DNA from: CAIJMU01 sp035530275
GTDB lineage: Bacteria > Spirochaetota > Spirochaetia > Treponematales > Rectinemataceae
NCBI GenBank assembly: GCA_035530275.1
Contig: DATKVC010000001.1
Span: forward strand, 1 to 64,000
Reading direction: 5' to 3'
Length of the DNA: 64,000 nt
Shown here one piece after another: positions 1 to 9,500 of the stretch (position 1 is the first letter of the stretch; each line of letters opens with the position of its first letter). Both the position numbers and the translations under genes were made by a program. A model generated the notes under the pieces. That model was not told the origin of the DNA and made no database searches. It worked only from the letters and a program-made list of their open reading frames with translations.

Positions 1-1
1 C

Positions 2-319
2 TACTTCACCAACCACTATTCCAAGGATGACACCCGCCCGATCGTCCAGGACTTCGTGCAGAAGTACCAGGCCAAGTACGGCGAAGCGCCCGACGCCCTC
101 GCCGCCCTCGGCTACGACGCCATGAACATCATGCTCGACGCCATCAAGCGCGCCGGCAAGACCGATGGCGCCTCGATCCGCGACGCCCTCAAGGCGACCG
201 ACATCGCCGTCGTCTCCGGTCAGGTCAAGTTCGATGCGAACCGCGACCCGATCAAGAGCGCGGTCGTCATCGCCATCCAGAACGGTCAGCAGGTCTACAA
301 GACCACCGTCAATCCTTAA
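2..319 (+). CDS. livK: Branched-chain amino acid ABC transporter substrate-binding protein, C-terminal part (5' end outside window)
   Basis: Only the last 105 codons are present; the reading frame is already open at base 2. The visible part (YGEAPDALAALGYDAMNI, then DALKATD and VVSGQVKFDANRDP) is typical of the C-terminal lobe of periplasmic LivJ/LivK-type (Peripla_BP_6) binding proteins, which capture leucine, isoleucine, valine or related amides and deliver them to the LivHMGF permease. The gene is followed after 83 bases, containing a stem-loop, by livH, livM, livG and livF on the same strand, which supports the assignment. Ligand specificity cannot be read from this fragment. Confidence 0.9.
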   Translation, partial: YFTNHYSKDDTRPIVQDFVQKYQAKYGEAPDALAALGYDAMNIMLDAIKRAGKTDGASIRDALKATDIAVVSGQVKFDANRDPIKSAVVIAIQNGQQVYKTTVNP

Positions 320-348
320 GGTCAGCCTTCTCGGCTGAAACCTGAACC

Positions 349-382
349 AGGGGGCCATGCCGGCACGCCGGCGTGGCCTCCC
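349..382 (+). terminator. Stem-loop between binding-protein gene and permease genes (partial terminator or mRNA stabiliser)
   Basis: Arms 350-364 and 367-381 pair almost completely (GGCCATGCCGGC against GCCGGCGTGGCC, extended by three G:C/G:U pairs), with a tight loop. There is no T-run after it, only CTCATTTGA, so full termination is unlikely. In transporter operons a hairpin at this position commonly protects or favours the binding-protein part of the message; that role is inferred here. Confidence 0.55.
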
Positions 383-402
383 TCATTTGACAGGGGGTCA
401 AC

Positions 403-1311
403 ATGGGTTCCATTATCAACACCCAACAGGTAATCAACGGACTCCAACTAGGATCGATCTACGCGCTCATCGCGTTGGGCTACACAATGGTCTACGGCAT
501 CGTACGCCTCATCAATTTTGCCCATGGCGACTTCTTCATGCTCGGCGCCTACGCGGCTTACGCATCCTTCTACGTCTTCAATTCCTTCATCGGCGAAGGT
601 TCGCCTCTCGCCTTCCTCGTCCTCATCGTGGCGATGATCGCCGGCGGGGCCATCGCGAGTCTCTCGAACCTCCTCGCCTACAAGCCTCTTCGCTACAAGC
701 CGAAGTTGTCTTCGCTCGTGACGGCCATCGGCGTTTCCATGTTCCTCGAGTATTTCTTCTCGGCCTTTCCCTTTATCGGGCCTTCGCCCCGAGGATTCCC
801 GGAAATCCTACCCAAGGTAATCTACCGCGGTTTCGGAGCCGAAATTTCCAATTATGTCATCATCGACCTGGTGGTCGCCGCCATCCTCATGAGCGGTCTC
901 ACCTTCCTCATCCAGAAAACCTCCCTCGGCAGGGCCATGCGCGCCGTGTCGCAGGATAAGGATGCCGCCAAGCTCATGGGCATCGACGTGGAGCGCATCA
1001 TCACCTGGACCTTCGCCATCGGCGGCGCCTTCGCCGGAGCGGCCGGCCTCCTCGCCGGACTCACCTACCCGCGCATCGACCCCTACATGGGCATCATTCC
1101 GGGGCTCAAGGCCTTCATCGCCGCGGTCCTCGGCGGCATCGGCAACGTTCCCGGCGCCATGCTCGGCGGCTACATCCTAGGGCTCGCCGAAACCTTCGCG
1201 AACGCCTACAACTCCATACTCGGCGACGGCATCGCCTTCGCCGTTCTCATCATCGTCCTCCTCGTGAGGCCGACCGGAATCCTCGGCGAGAAAATCGCCG
1301 ACAAGATATGA
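403..1311 (+). CDS. livH: Branched-chain amino acid ABC transporter permease LivH
   Basis: A 302-residue polytopic membrane protein. It begins NTQQVINGLQLGSIYALIALGYTMVYG, the hallmark start of LivH-type permeases (BPD_transp_2), and ends with the usual VRPTGILGEK tail. Together with LivM it forms the transmembrane channel of the importer. ATG at 403 follows a GGGGGTC-type ribosome-binding site. It lies between livK and livM, 10 bases before livM. Length and order match the standard liv operon; nothing is unusual. Confidence 0.95.
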   Translation: MGSIINTQQVINGLQLGSIYALIALGYTMVYGIVRLINFAHGDFFMLGAYAAYASFYVFNSFIGEGSPLAFLVLIVAMIAGGAIASLSNLLAYKPLRYKPKLSSLVTAIGVSMFLEYFFSAFPFIGPSPRGFPEILPKVIYRGFGAEISNYVIIDLVVAAILMSGLTFLIQKTSLGRAMRAVSQDKDAAKLMGIDVERIITWTFAIGGAFAGAAGLLAGLTYPRIDPYMGIIPGLKAFIAAVLGGIGNVPGAMLGGYILGLAETFANAYNSILGDGIAFAVLIIVLLVRPTGILGEKIADKI

Positions 1312-1321
1312 GGGGCCGGGC

Positions 1322-2323
1322 ATGAAGTTCCCCAAATTTCTCGCCGCTGCGGCCGTGTTTTACGCCGTCATCATGATCCTGTCGACGCTCAACATCCTGA
1401 ACGGCTACTTCATGATCATCATCAACAAGTCGCTGATCTTCGTCATCCTCGCGGTGAGCCTCAATCTCATCAATGGCATCACGGGACAGTTCTCGCTTGG
1501 CCACATGGGATTCGCCGGCATCGGCGCCTATGTCTCGGGCACGATCACGGCCATCATCCTCAAGCTCCAGATTCCGCATTCGTTCAGCATGGGCGCGGTG
1601 GGCTCGGAAGCTATTTTCATCGGCGCGATAATCATTGGCGGCATCATGGCCGCCTTTGTCGGTTTTCTGATCGGCTTCCCCTCCCTCAGGCTCAAGGGCG
1701 ACTACCTGGCCATCGTCACGCTCGGCTTCGGCGAGATCATAAAGACGATCATCAACGCGATTGATTACGTCGGCGGCCCACGAGGCCTCAGCGTTCCGAA
1801 TTTCTCCAACTTCACGATGATCTTCGTATTCGCGTTCATTACGGTCGCGGTTATACGCAATACCATCGCCTCCTCGCACGGACGCGCGATGCTCGCCGTC
1901 CGCGAGAACGAGCTTGCCGCCGACCTCTCCGGCGTCGACACGACCCGCTACAAGGTTACGGGCTTCGCGATGGGCGCCTTCTTCGCCGGTATCGCCGGTG
2001 GCCTTCTCGCCCATCTCATCTACTTCACCACTCCCTCGCAATTCGGATTTCTTCCGTCGGCCATGATCCTGATCCTCGTCTACGCGGGCGGAATGGGCTC
2101 CCTCACCGGCTCGATGATAGCCGCCTTCCTCCTCACCTTCCTTACCGAAGTGCTCAGGATAGGAATCGACTGGCTCAACCAGACGGCGAAGTTGCCCATC
2201 GGACCCGAATGGACGATGGTCGTCTACGCCCTCATCCTCATCCTCGTCATGCTCTTCAAGCCCAACGGGCTCATGGGGGGCAAGGAAGCCAAGATCCTCA
2301 TACTCGAGAGGAAGACCACATGA
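1322..2323 (+). CDS. livM: Branched-chain amino acid ABC transporter permease LivM
   Basis: A 333-residue polytopic membrane protein, partner of LivH. The stretch NLINGITGQFSLGHMGFAGIGAY is the LivM signature, and the C-terminus VMLFKPNGLMG is also typical. Its stop codon overlaps the livG start (ATGA at 2320-2323), which indicates translational coupling. Confidence 0.95.
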   Translation: MKFPKFLAAAAVFYAVIMILSTLNILNGYFMIIINKSLIFVILAVSLNLINGITGQFSLGHMGFAGIGAYVSGTITAIILKLQIPHSFSMGAVGSEAIFIGAIIIGGIMAAFVGFLIGFPSLRLKGDYLAIVTLGFGEIIKTIINAIDYVGGPRGLSVPNFSNFTMIFVFAFITVAVIRNTIASSHGRAMLAVRENELAADLSGVDTTRYKVTGFAMGAFFAGIAGGLLAHLIYFTTPSQFGFLPSAMILILVYAGGMGSLTGSMIAAFLLTFLTEVLRIGIDWLNQTAKLPIGPEWTMVVYALILILVMLFKPNGLMGGKEAKILILERKTT

Positions 2324-3090
2324 AGCCCATCCTCTCGATCAAGGGTATGACCCACTATTTCGGCGGTCTCAAGGCCGTATCCAATTTCAATTTCGACATC
2401 CCCGAGGGCGTGATCTACGGCCTCATCGGCCCCAACGGCTCGGGCAAGACGACGACCTTCAACCTCATCACCGGCATCTACACGCCGACCGAGGGGGAGA
2501 TCACCTTCGAAGGCAAGCCCATCAAGGGCATGAAGCCCTACCGGATCGTCCAGGGCGGCGTCGCGCGCACCTTCCAGAATCTCCGCATCTTCGGCGCGAT
2601 GTCGGCCATCGACAACATCCTCGTCGCCCGCCACTACACGGTGAAGTCGGGTCTCGCCTCGTCAATCTTGCGCACGAAATCCTTTCTGCGCGAGGAGGAA
2701 GCCATCCACGAGGAGGCCATGAACCTCCTCAAGATGATGCACCTCGAGTCCCGGGCCGACGAAATGGCGAAGAACCTCCCCTACGGCGAGCTTCGCCGCC
2801 TGGAAATCGCGCGGGCCCTCGCCACGAAGCCCAAGCTCATCCTCCTCGACGAACCGGCCGCGGGCATGAATCCGAAGGAGGTCCAGGAACTCATGGCCCT
2901 CATCAAGCAGGTCCGCGACGATTTCAAGGTCACCGTCTTCCTGATCGAGCACCACATGCACCTCGTGATGAACATCTGCGAGTACCTCAAGGTTCTCGAT
3001 TTCGGGGAAACCATCGCCGAAGGCCTGCCCCTCGAGGTAGGCAAGAACCCGAAGGTCCTCGAGGCCTATCTCGGCAAAGGTGGTCACTGA
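2320..3090 (+). CDS. livG: Branched-chain amino acid ABC transporter ATP-binding protein LivG
   Basis: A 256-residue ATPase. Walker A is GPNGSGKTT, the signature-like segment is LPYGELRRLEIARAL, Walker B is LILLDEPAAGMNP, and the H-loop region is IEHHMHLVM. The reading frame is open upstream of 2320, but ATG 2320 is chosen because it overlaps the livM stop and gives the family N-terminus (ILSIKGMTHYFGGLKAV). It pairs with LivF as the two nucleotide-binding subunits. It ends one base into livF (TGATG). Confidence 0.95.
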   Translation: MKPILSIKGMTHYFGGLKAVSNFNFDIPEGVIYGLIGPNGSGKTTTFNLITGIYTPTEGEITFEGKPIKGMKPYRIVQGGVARTFQNLRIFGAMSAIDNILVARHYTVKSGLASSILRTKSFLREEEAIHEEAMNLLKMMHLESRADEMAKNLPYGELRRLEIARALATKPKLILLDEPAAGMNPKEVQELMALIKQVRDDFKVTVFLIEHHMHLVMNICEYLKVLDFGETIAEGLPLEVGKNPKVLEAYLGKGGH

Positions 3091-3794
3091 TGCTCTCCGT
3101 CAAGAATCTCAAGGTCAACTACGGCCGCATCGAGGCCATCAAGGACGTCAGCTTCGAGGTGCCCGACGGAAAGATCGTGACTTTGATAGGCGCCAACGGC
3201 GCCGGAAAGACCACGACCCTCCGCGCACTCTCGGGCCTCGAAAAGGCTTCGGGCGGGAGCATCAGTTTCAAGGGCGCCGACATCACCAACCTTGACGCCC
3301 ACCTCCTCGTGTCCCGCGGCATCAGTCATGTTCCCGAAGGCCGCAAGATTTTTCCGACTCTCACGGTGAGGGAAAATCTCGAGATCGCCGGCTGGACGAT
3401 CAAGGATCGCGTCGAGATCAAGAGGCGGATGGACGAGGTCTTCGAGTTCTTTCCGCGGATCAAGGAGAGGGTGAATCAGCTCGGCGGCACCCTGTCGGGC
3501 GGCGAACAGCAGATGCTCGCCGTCGGCCGCGCCATCGTCACGGGCGGGGACATCCTCCTCCTGGACGAGCCTTCGATGGGCCTGGCGCCGGTCCTCGTCG
3601 ACGAGATCTTCTCGAAGATCGTCGCCCTCAACAAGAAGGGGATGACGATCCTCCTCGTCGAGCAGAACGCCGCCGAAGCCCTCGAGATCGCCGATTTCGC
3701 CTACGTCCTCGAGGTCGGCTACACGACCTTGTCTGGACCGGCCAAGGAAATCGCCGCCGATCCCCGGGTCAGGGAAGCCTATCTCGGCGTCTAG
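3090..3794 (+). CDS. livF: Branched-chain amino acid ABC transporter ATP-binding protein LivF
   Basis: A 234-residue ATPase. Walker A is GANGAGKTT, the ABC signature is LSGGEQQMLAVGRA, and Walker B is LLLDEPSMGLAP. The segment VSHVPEGRKIFPTLTV (here starting ISHVPEGR) is characteristic of LivF. It is the last gene of the operon; a strong intrinsic terminator lies 36 bases downstream. Confidence 0.95.
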   Translation: MLSVKNLKVNYGRIEAIKDVSFEVPDGKIVTLIGANGAGKTTTLRALSGLEKASGGSISFKGADITNLDAHLLVSRGISHVPEGRKIFPTLTVRENLEIAGWTIKDRVEIKRRMDEVFEFFPRIKERVNQLGGTLSGGEQQMLAVGRAIVTGGDILLLDEPSMGLAPVLVDEIFSKIVALNKKGMTILLVEQNAAEALEIADFAYVLEVGYTTLSGPAKEIAADPRVREAYLGV

Positions 3795-3829
3795 GCCCTC
3801 CGAAGACTGAGCTTCAATCCATGAAATTA

Positions 3830-3864
3830 GAGGCCCGCCGAAATCGGCGGGCCTCTTCTTATTT
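3830..3864 (+). terminator. Intrinsic terminator of the liv operon
   Basis: A perfect 11-bp stem (GAGGCCCGCCG, 3830-3840, against 3845-3855) has a 4-base loop AAAT and is followed by TTCTTATTT. It sits between livF (+) and the convergent acylase gene (-), and may slow transcription from both sides. Confidence 0.9.
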
Positions 3865-3901
3865 CAATGCGGGAAGGGCCTCAATGCGCCCCTCCCCATC
3901 C

Positions 3902-6520
3902 TCATGGCTCCATCGTGAGGGTCGACTCGGCGTGCTTTTCCACCGAGGCCCGATCCCACCACATGTGCGCGTTCTCGACCTTATCCCACAGGGGGATCAT
4001 GTCGTCATAATGCTTGTCGAAGGCGTGGCCCGACTCGCCCGTCGTGTGAACGGCGAGGGATGCGTCGAGGTTCGACAGGTCTACGATTTCGCGTTCCGAA
4101 GGCAGCCAGTCGACGCCGAAGCCCTTTCCCACCGACCAGCCGGTAGCGTCGACCACGCTCTTGCCGCCGCCCACCGGGAAGGGTCCTCGGTTGAAGAGGT
4201 CTTCGATGAGCGAGACGCCGGAATTGCCGAGGGTTTGGTTGCGGAAGGTCGCCTCATGGAGCTTGCCCCAGGTCGGCAGGGAGGCGAGATCCTTCCCGTC
4301 CTTTTTCGAAAGCTCCGCCACGGCCTCTGAAAAGGCCCTGGCAAAAATGTCGTCGCGCTTTTCCACCTTGTCCGTCGTGGCCTTGTCGTCCCACCAGGGG
4401 CTGTCGGGTTGGGCGGCGAGGTTCCGCATCACGGCGTACCAGCGCGAGCCGCCCTCCGGCATGTAGTCGGCCGGGAGCTTGCCCTCGAAGGTGTCGCGGA
4501 GGAGACGCACCCAGAAGGTCTCGAAGAGGACGGGGGCTGTAGCGCCAACCTTCTCCTGATAGTCCCAATTCTTGAGAATTCGGTCCCTGACCGCCGAGAG
4601 GGAGGGATCGAGCTGGACGCCAAGAAGGATGGGCAGCAAGGCGCGGGCGTTGAGGTTCGTCGCGTCGCCATGCATGCCCGTGATGTAGGCCGCGTCGATC
4701 TTGCCCGGCGCCGTCGTGATCATCTCGGAGATCCGCTCGGCCCGCTGGCCGTAGTCCCAATCGCCGGTGATGAGGTAGGGATAGTCGCGGGGCGATGCCC
4801 GGTTGTTGGCCGTCACGATATAGCCAGCCTGGGGATTGTAGACCCAGGGCAGCTTCTCGAAGGGGATGAAGCCCTTCCAGTCGTACTCGCCCGTCCAGCC
4901 CGGCACGGGGAGGCTGCCGTCACCCTTGGCGCGGATGGGGATCTCGCCCGGGGTTTGGTAGCCGATGTTGCCATCGACGTCGGCGTAGAGGAGGTTCTGC
5001 GCGGGCACCGCGAAGCCCCTCGCCGCCTCCCTGAATTCCTTCCAATTGGACGCAGTATTGAAGCCCCAGATGGCCTCGAAGGGGGTGCCGGGGCTGAGGG
5101 CTGTCCACTCGAGGGCGACCGCGTATTTTTCGGGCAGGGGCCCGGTTTCGGCGTAGCGAATAGGCGAGCCAGCCTTGGGATCGACGGCCGCCTTGAGCGA
5201 TCCGTAGGTCTCGGAAATGATGGGCCCGTGGCGGGAGACCCGCACCTTCAGTTCGACGGACTTGCCTCCCGCTACCTTGAGGGTCTCAGTTCTCGTCTCG
5301 AAATCCACCCACTTTCCCTTGTATTCATACTGGTCGGGATTGGCGGGATTGATCTTTTCGATGAAGAGATCCTGCACGTCCGGGCCGAGGTTGGTGAAGG
5401 CCCAGGCCACGCGGGCATTATGACCGGCCACCACGCCCGGCACGCCGACGAAGGAGAAGCCCGTCACGTCGATGGGCTTGCCGCCATCTGCGCCGGAGCT
5501 ATGGAGATCGTTCTCGAACCAGATCGAAGGCATCTGGATTCCGAGGTGCATGTCGTTGGCGAGGAGGGGCTTGCCGGTGGCCGTCCTGCTGCCTGCCACC
5601 ACCCAGCTATTGGAGCCGATGTCCGGTGAAGGTTGTCCGAGGACGGCGCTCGCGAGCGAGAGGTTAGCCTCGGCCCGGCCGAGGCTGTCGCTGATGCCGG
5701 CCGCGATGTCCGCGGCGATGCCACCGGAGGCCATAGTGCCTTCGGAGACCGCATTCGCGCTCTTCGTGCCCTTCCCCTCGGCGATGACGGGGGCGTTCTC
5801 GCCGATCTTGGGTACTATGACGGGATAATCGGCGGGATAGGCAGGATAGAGATCGGCTAATTGCGCCGAAGACAGGCTCCGGCCGAGGACGGCGCGGGCA
5901 ATATCGTCGTCCATATTGCCCCCGAGATCCCAGGCCATGGCCTTGCCCCAGGTGAGCGAATCGACGGGTGTCCAGGGCGCGATCCGGTAATCGGGGCTCA
6001 GGAGACCGAGGATGACGTACTCGAGGCTCGCCCGGTCGCCCGCGTGGTCCTTGAGCCAGGCGTTGACGCCGTCGACATAGGCCTGGAGGCCGGACTTGCC
6101 GTCGGGCGAAAGGCCTTCCCACTCGGCTTCGGCGACGCGGGCCCAGCCGAGGGTGCGCAGGAAGGCGTCAGTCTTGACCTGCCCCTTGCCGAACATCTCC
6201 GACAGGCTGCCTGAGCCGATGTGTCGCCAGGTGTCCATCTGCCAGAATCGCTCCTGGGCGTGGACAAAGCCCTGGGCGAAGTAGAGGTCGTGGCTGGTGG
6301 AGGCGTAGATGTGCGGCACTCCCAGCCTGTCGCGGAGGACCTCGACCTTTCCGTTCAGGCCCGAGACCTTGAGTTCGCCTTGCACCTGCGGAAAGGACTT
6401 CGGCGCCTCGACGGCCGGAAGCCAACCCCTGAACCAGATGAAGATTCCGAAGACGGCCACCGCGGCCAGAGCCACGATTGCCTTCCCGATACTGAGGACG
6501 ATTTTTGTCGCCTTCGCCAT
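3902..6520 (-). CDS. Penicillin acylase family protein (Ntn-hydrolase, S45)
   Basis: An 872-residue precursor. An uncleaved signal or membrane anchor lies at about residues 7-30 (IVLSIGKAIVALAAVAVFGIFIWF). The family maturation site is visible as GSNSWVV at 302-308: autocleavage before Ser303 would make that Ser the N-terminal nucleophile of the beta chain, leaving an alpha chain plus spacer of about 300 residues. DRLGVPHIYA and FAQGFVHAQERFWQMD near the N-terminus are typical. The family hydrolyses amides such as beta-lactam side chains or acyl-homoserine lactones; the substrate here is unknown. ATG 6520 is preferred over the longer open frame to 6583 because GGAGG lies just upstream. The C-terminus faces livF. 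Confidence 0.9.
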   Translation of the reverse strand: MAKATKIVLSIGKAIVALAAVAVFGIFIWFRGWLPAVEAPKSFPQVQGELKVSGLNGKVEVLRDRLGVPHIYASTSHDLYFAQGFVHAQERFWQMDTWRHIGSGSLSEMFGKGQVKTDAFLRTLGWARVAEAEWEGLSPDGKSGLQAYVDGVNAWLKDHAGDRASLEYVILGLLSPDYRIAPWTPVDSLTWGKAMAWDLGGNMDDDIARAVLGRSLSSAQLADLYPAYPADYPVIVPKIGENAPVIAEGKGTKSANAVSEGTMASGGIAADIAAGISDSLGRAEANLSLASAVLGQPSPDIGSNSWVVAGSRTATGKPLLANDMHLGIQMPSIWFENDLHSSGADGGKPIDVTGFSFVGVPGVVAGHNARVAWAFTNLGPDVQDLFIEKINPANPDQYEYKGKWVDFETRTETLKVAGGKSVELKVRVSRHGPIISETYGSLKAAVDPKAGSPIRYAETGPLPEKYAVALEWTALSPGTPFEAIWGFNTASNWKEFREAARGFAVPAQNLLYADVDGNIGYQTPGEIPIRAKGDGSLPVPGWTGEYDWKGFIPFEKLPWVYNPQAGYIVTANNRASPRDYPYLITGDWDYGQRAERISEMITTAPGKIDAAYITGMHGDATNLNARALLPILLGVQLDPSLSAVRDRILKNWDYQEKVGATAPVLFETFWVRLLRDTFEGKLPADYMPEGGSRWYAVMRNLAAQPDSPWWDDKATTDKVEKRDDIFARAFSEAVAELSKKDGKDLASLPTWGKLHEATFRNQTLGNSGVSLIEDLFNRGPFPVGGGKSVVDATGWSVGKGFGVDWLPSEREIVDLSNLDASLAVHTTGESGHAFDKHYDDMIPLWDKVENAHMWWDRASVEKHAESTLTMEP

Positions 6521-6548
6521 GTTGCCTCCGATTCTATCATTGCCATAT

Positions 6549-6575
6549 GGCGCCCTTCGAAGCCCGAAGGGCGCC
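6549..6575 (-). terminator. Stem-loop between metH and the acylase gene
   Basis: An 11-bp perfect inverted repeat (GGCGCCCTTCG at 6549-6559 and its complement at 6565-6575) has a 5-base loop, immediately after the metH stop. No T-run follows on the minus strand, so it is at best a weak terminator or a processing/stability element. Confidence 0.55.
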
Positions 6576-6579
6576 TGTT

Positions 6580-9500
6580 TCACGCTTCGGGATCGAGTAT
6601 GGCCCGCAGGGCTTCCTCGCTCGCGGAGAGGGGCTCTCCCCTGCGCGTCGCATATTCAGCCAATTGTTCCTTTCCGATCCGGCCGACGGCGAAATACCGC
6701 GACTCGGGATGTGAAAGGCAGAAGGCCGAGACCGAGGCGGCGGGCACCATCATGGCGCTTTCGGTCAGGGTCATGCCGATGCGGCTCTCCGCCTCGAGAA
6801 GGCCGAGGATGGCCGCCTTGTCGCGGTGGTCGGGGCAGGCGGGATAGCCGGGCGCCGGCCTGATGCCGACATAGGGGCCGCGCAGGAGCTCGGGCGGAGC
6901 GAAGGCCTCATCGGCGGCATAGGCCCAGATGCTCCGCCTGATGTCCTCATGGGTCTTTTCGGCAAGGGCCTCCGCCAGGCGATCGGCGAGTATCTTCAAC
7001 ATGATGGCGCCGTAGTCGTCTCCCGCCTCGCGCAGCCTCCCTGCCGAAGCGTCGAGGCCGAGGCCGGCGGTGACGGCAAAGATCCCCATCCAATCGGGAA
7101 CCTTGGAGGCAGCGGGCGCCATCCAGTCGGCGAGGCAGAGCTGGGGACTGCCGTCGTCCTTGGCGAAATCCTGGCGCAGGAAGGGGAATCGGGCTACGAC
7201 CTTGTCGCGAGCCTCATCGGCGTAGACGAGGACGTCATCGCCCTCGGAGGCCGCGGGCAGGACTGCCGCCACCGAGGCAGTGGAAAGCAAATGCTCGCGC
7301 TCGGCGCGTTGGAGCATGGCGAGTGCTTCCTCGCGAAGCTTGCGAGCCTCCTCGCCCAAGTCGGGGTCCTCGAGTATTTCCGGGTAGCGCTTTTTCATGC
7401 CCCACTGCCAGTAGAAAAAGGTCCAGTCGATATATGGCACTAATTCAGATATTTTGGGCCGCGACTCCACGATGCCCGCGATCCTGGGGGCGACCGGCCG
7501 GACTCCCGCGGGATCGAAGGCGAAGCGGCGCGAGCGAGCTTCGGCCAGCGACAGCCTCGGAGTTGCGGCGGCCTTCGCGAGCTGCTCGGCCCGAAGCCTT
7601 TCGTGACGGGCCGAAAGTTCCTCGGCGTACTCTGCCTTGCGCAGGGGATCGAGAAGGCGTTCGAGGACGCCGGGAGCCAGGGCGGCGTCGCGGACGTTGA
7701 CGACGCTGCCCGAATAGGCCGGGGCGATGCGCAGCGCGGTATGGGCGGGATTGGTCGTGGCTCCTCCGATAAGGAGGGGTATCGCGAGGCCCTTCTCCTC
7801 CATGGCCTTCGCGACCCGCACCATCTCCTCGAGGGATGGCGTGATGAGGCCGGACAGGCCGATGGCGTCTGCCTTCGAGCTCACCGCTTCCTCGATGATG
7901 CGCTCGAGGGGAGTCATCACGCCGAGATCACGCACCTCGAAGCCGTTGCACTGGAGGACGACGCCCGCGATGTTCTTGCCTATGTCGTGGACATCGCCCT
8001 TCACGGTGGCCATTACGATCGAGCCGCGCTTGGAGGAGCCCGAAGACTGCTCCTTCTCGAGCCAGGGCACGAGAACCGACACGGCCATCTTCATGACGCG
8101 CGCGCTCTTGACCACCTGGGGAAGGAACATCTTGCCCGCCCCGAAGAGCTCGCCGACGCGGTTCATGCCTTCCATCAGCGGTCCCTCGATGACGGCGAGG
8201 GCGCCGCCTAGTTCGATGCGAGCCTCCTCGGCGTCGGCTGCTGCCCAGGCTTCGATACCCTTCACGAGGGCGTGCTTGAGGCGCTCGCGCACCGGCGCGG
8301 AACGCCATTCCGGCTCCCCGGAGCTCCCCGGCCCCTCGTCCTCGTCTTTGAGCCCCGAGGCCAAGGCGAGAAGCCTCTCGGTGGCATCGTCACGCCTATC
8401 GAGAAGGAGGTCCTCGATGGCCTCTCGCAGGGTCGGCTCGATCTCGTCGTAGATGTCGAGCTGGGCGGGGTTGACGATGCCCATGGACATGCCCGCCGAT
8501 TTGGCGTGATAGAGGAAGGCCGAATGGATGGCTCTGCGCAGGGGGTCGTTGCCCCTGAAGGAGAAGGAGACGTTGGAGACCCCCCCCGAGATCGGGGAGC
8601 CGGGGAATTCGCGCGACAGGATACGGCATGCCTCGAAGAAATCCTTCGCATAACTGCGATGTTCCGCGAGGCCCGTGCCCACGGCGAAGATGTTGGGATC
8701 GAGGATGATGTCCGTCGGCTCGACGCCGCCCTTTTCGACGAGAACCTTCATCGCCCGCCTCAGCACGGAGACGCGGCGCTCGAGGCTGGCCGCCTGCCCC
8801 TCCTCGTCGAAGGCCATCACGACCATCGCCGCCCCGTAGCGTCCGATTTCTCGCGCCTTGGCGAGCAGGGCTTCCTCGCCCTCCTTCAGGCTCACCGAAT
8901 TGACGATGCCCTTGCCTTGTATGCAGCGAAGACCGGCGACCACGGTGGGCCAGTCCGAGGAGTCGATCATCACCGGAACCTTCGAAAGGAAGGGATCGGC
9001 CGCGGCGAGGAGGAGGAAGGCCTCCATCTCCTTAGCCGAATCGAGGAGGGCATCGTCGAGGTTGACATCGAAGGCCTGGGCTCCCGCCTCGACCTGATCG
9101 CGGGCGACATCGACAGCCTCGTCGTACTTTTTCTCCCGGATGAGACGGGCGAATTTCTTGGAGCCCGCGACATTGCTCCGCTCGCCGACGTTGACGAAGA
9201 GGCTGTCGGGGCCGATGGTCAGGGCCTCGAAGCCGGAGAGCCTCGTCACGGGGCGGGGCGCGGGAGCACTTCGCGGCTTGACGCCGGCAAGGGCGGCCGA
9301 CAAGGCGCGAATATGCTCGGGCGTCGTGCCGCAACAGCCGCCGACGATGTTGAGGCCGGCGCCCTCCCCCGCCCCGTCTCGCTCCGATTCGCGGGCCACA
9401 CGGCCGAGGACCGAGGCGAAATGCTCCGGCGTCTCGTCGTAGGCGCCGAGGGCGTTGGGAAGACCCGCATTGGGATGAACGGAAACCGCGAAGGCAGCGT

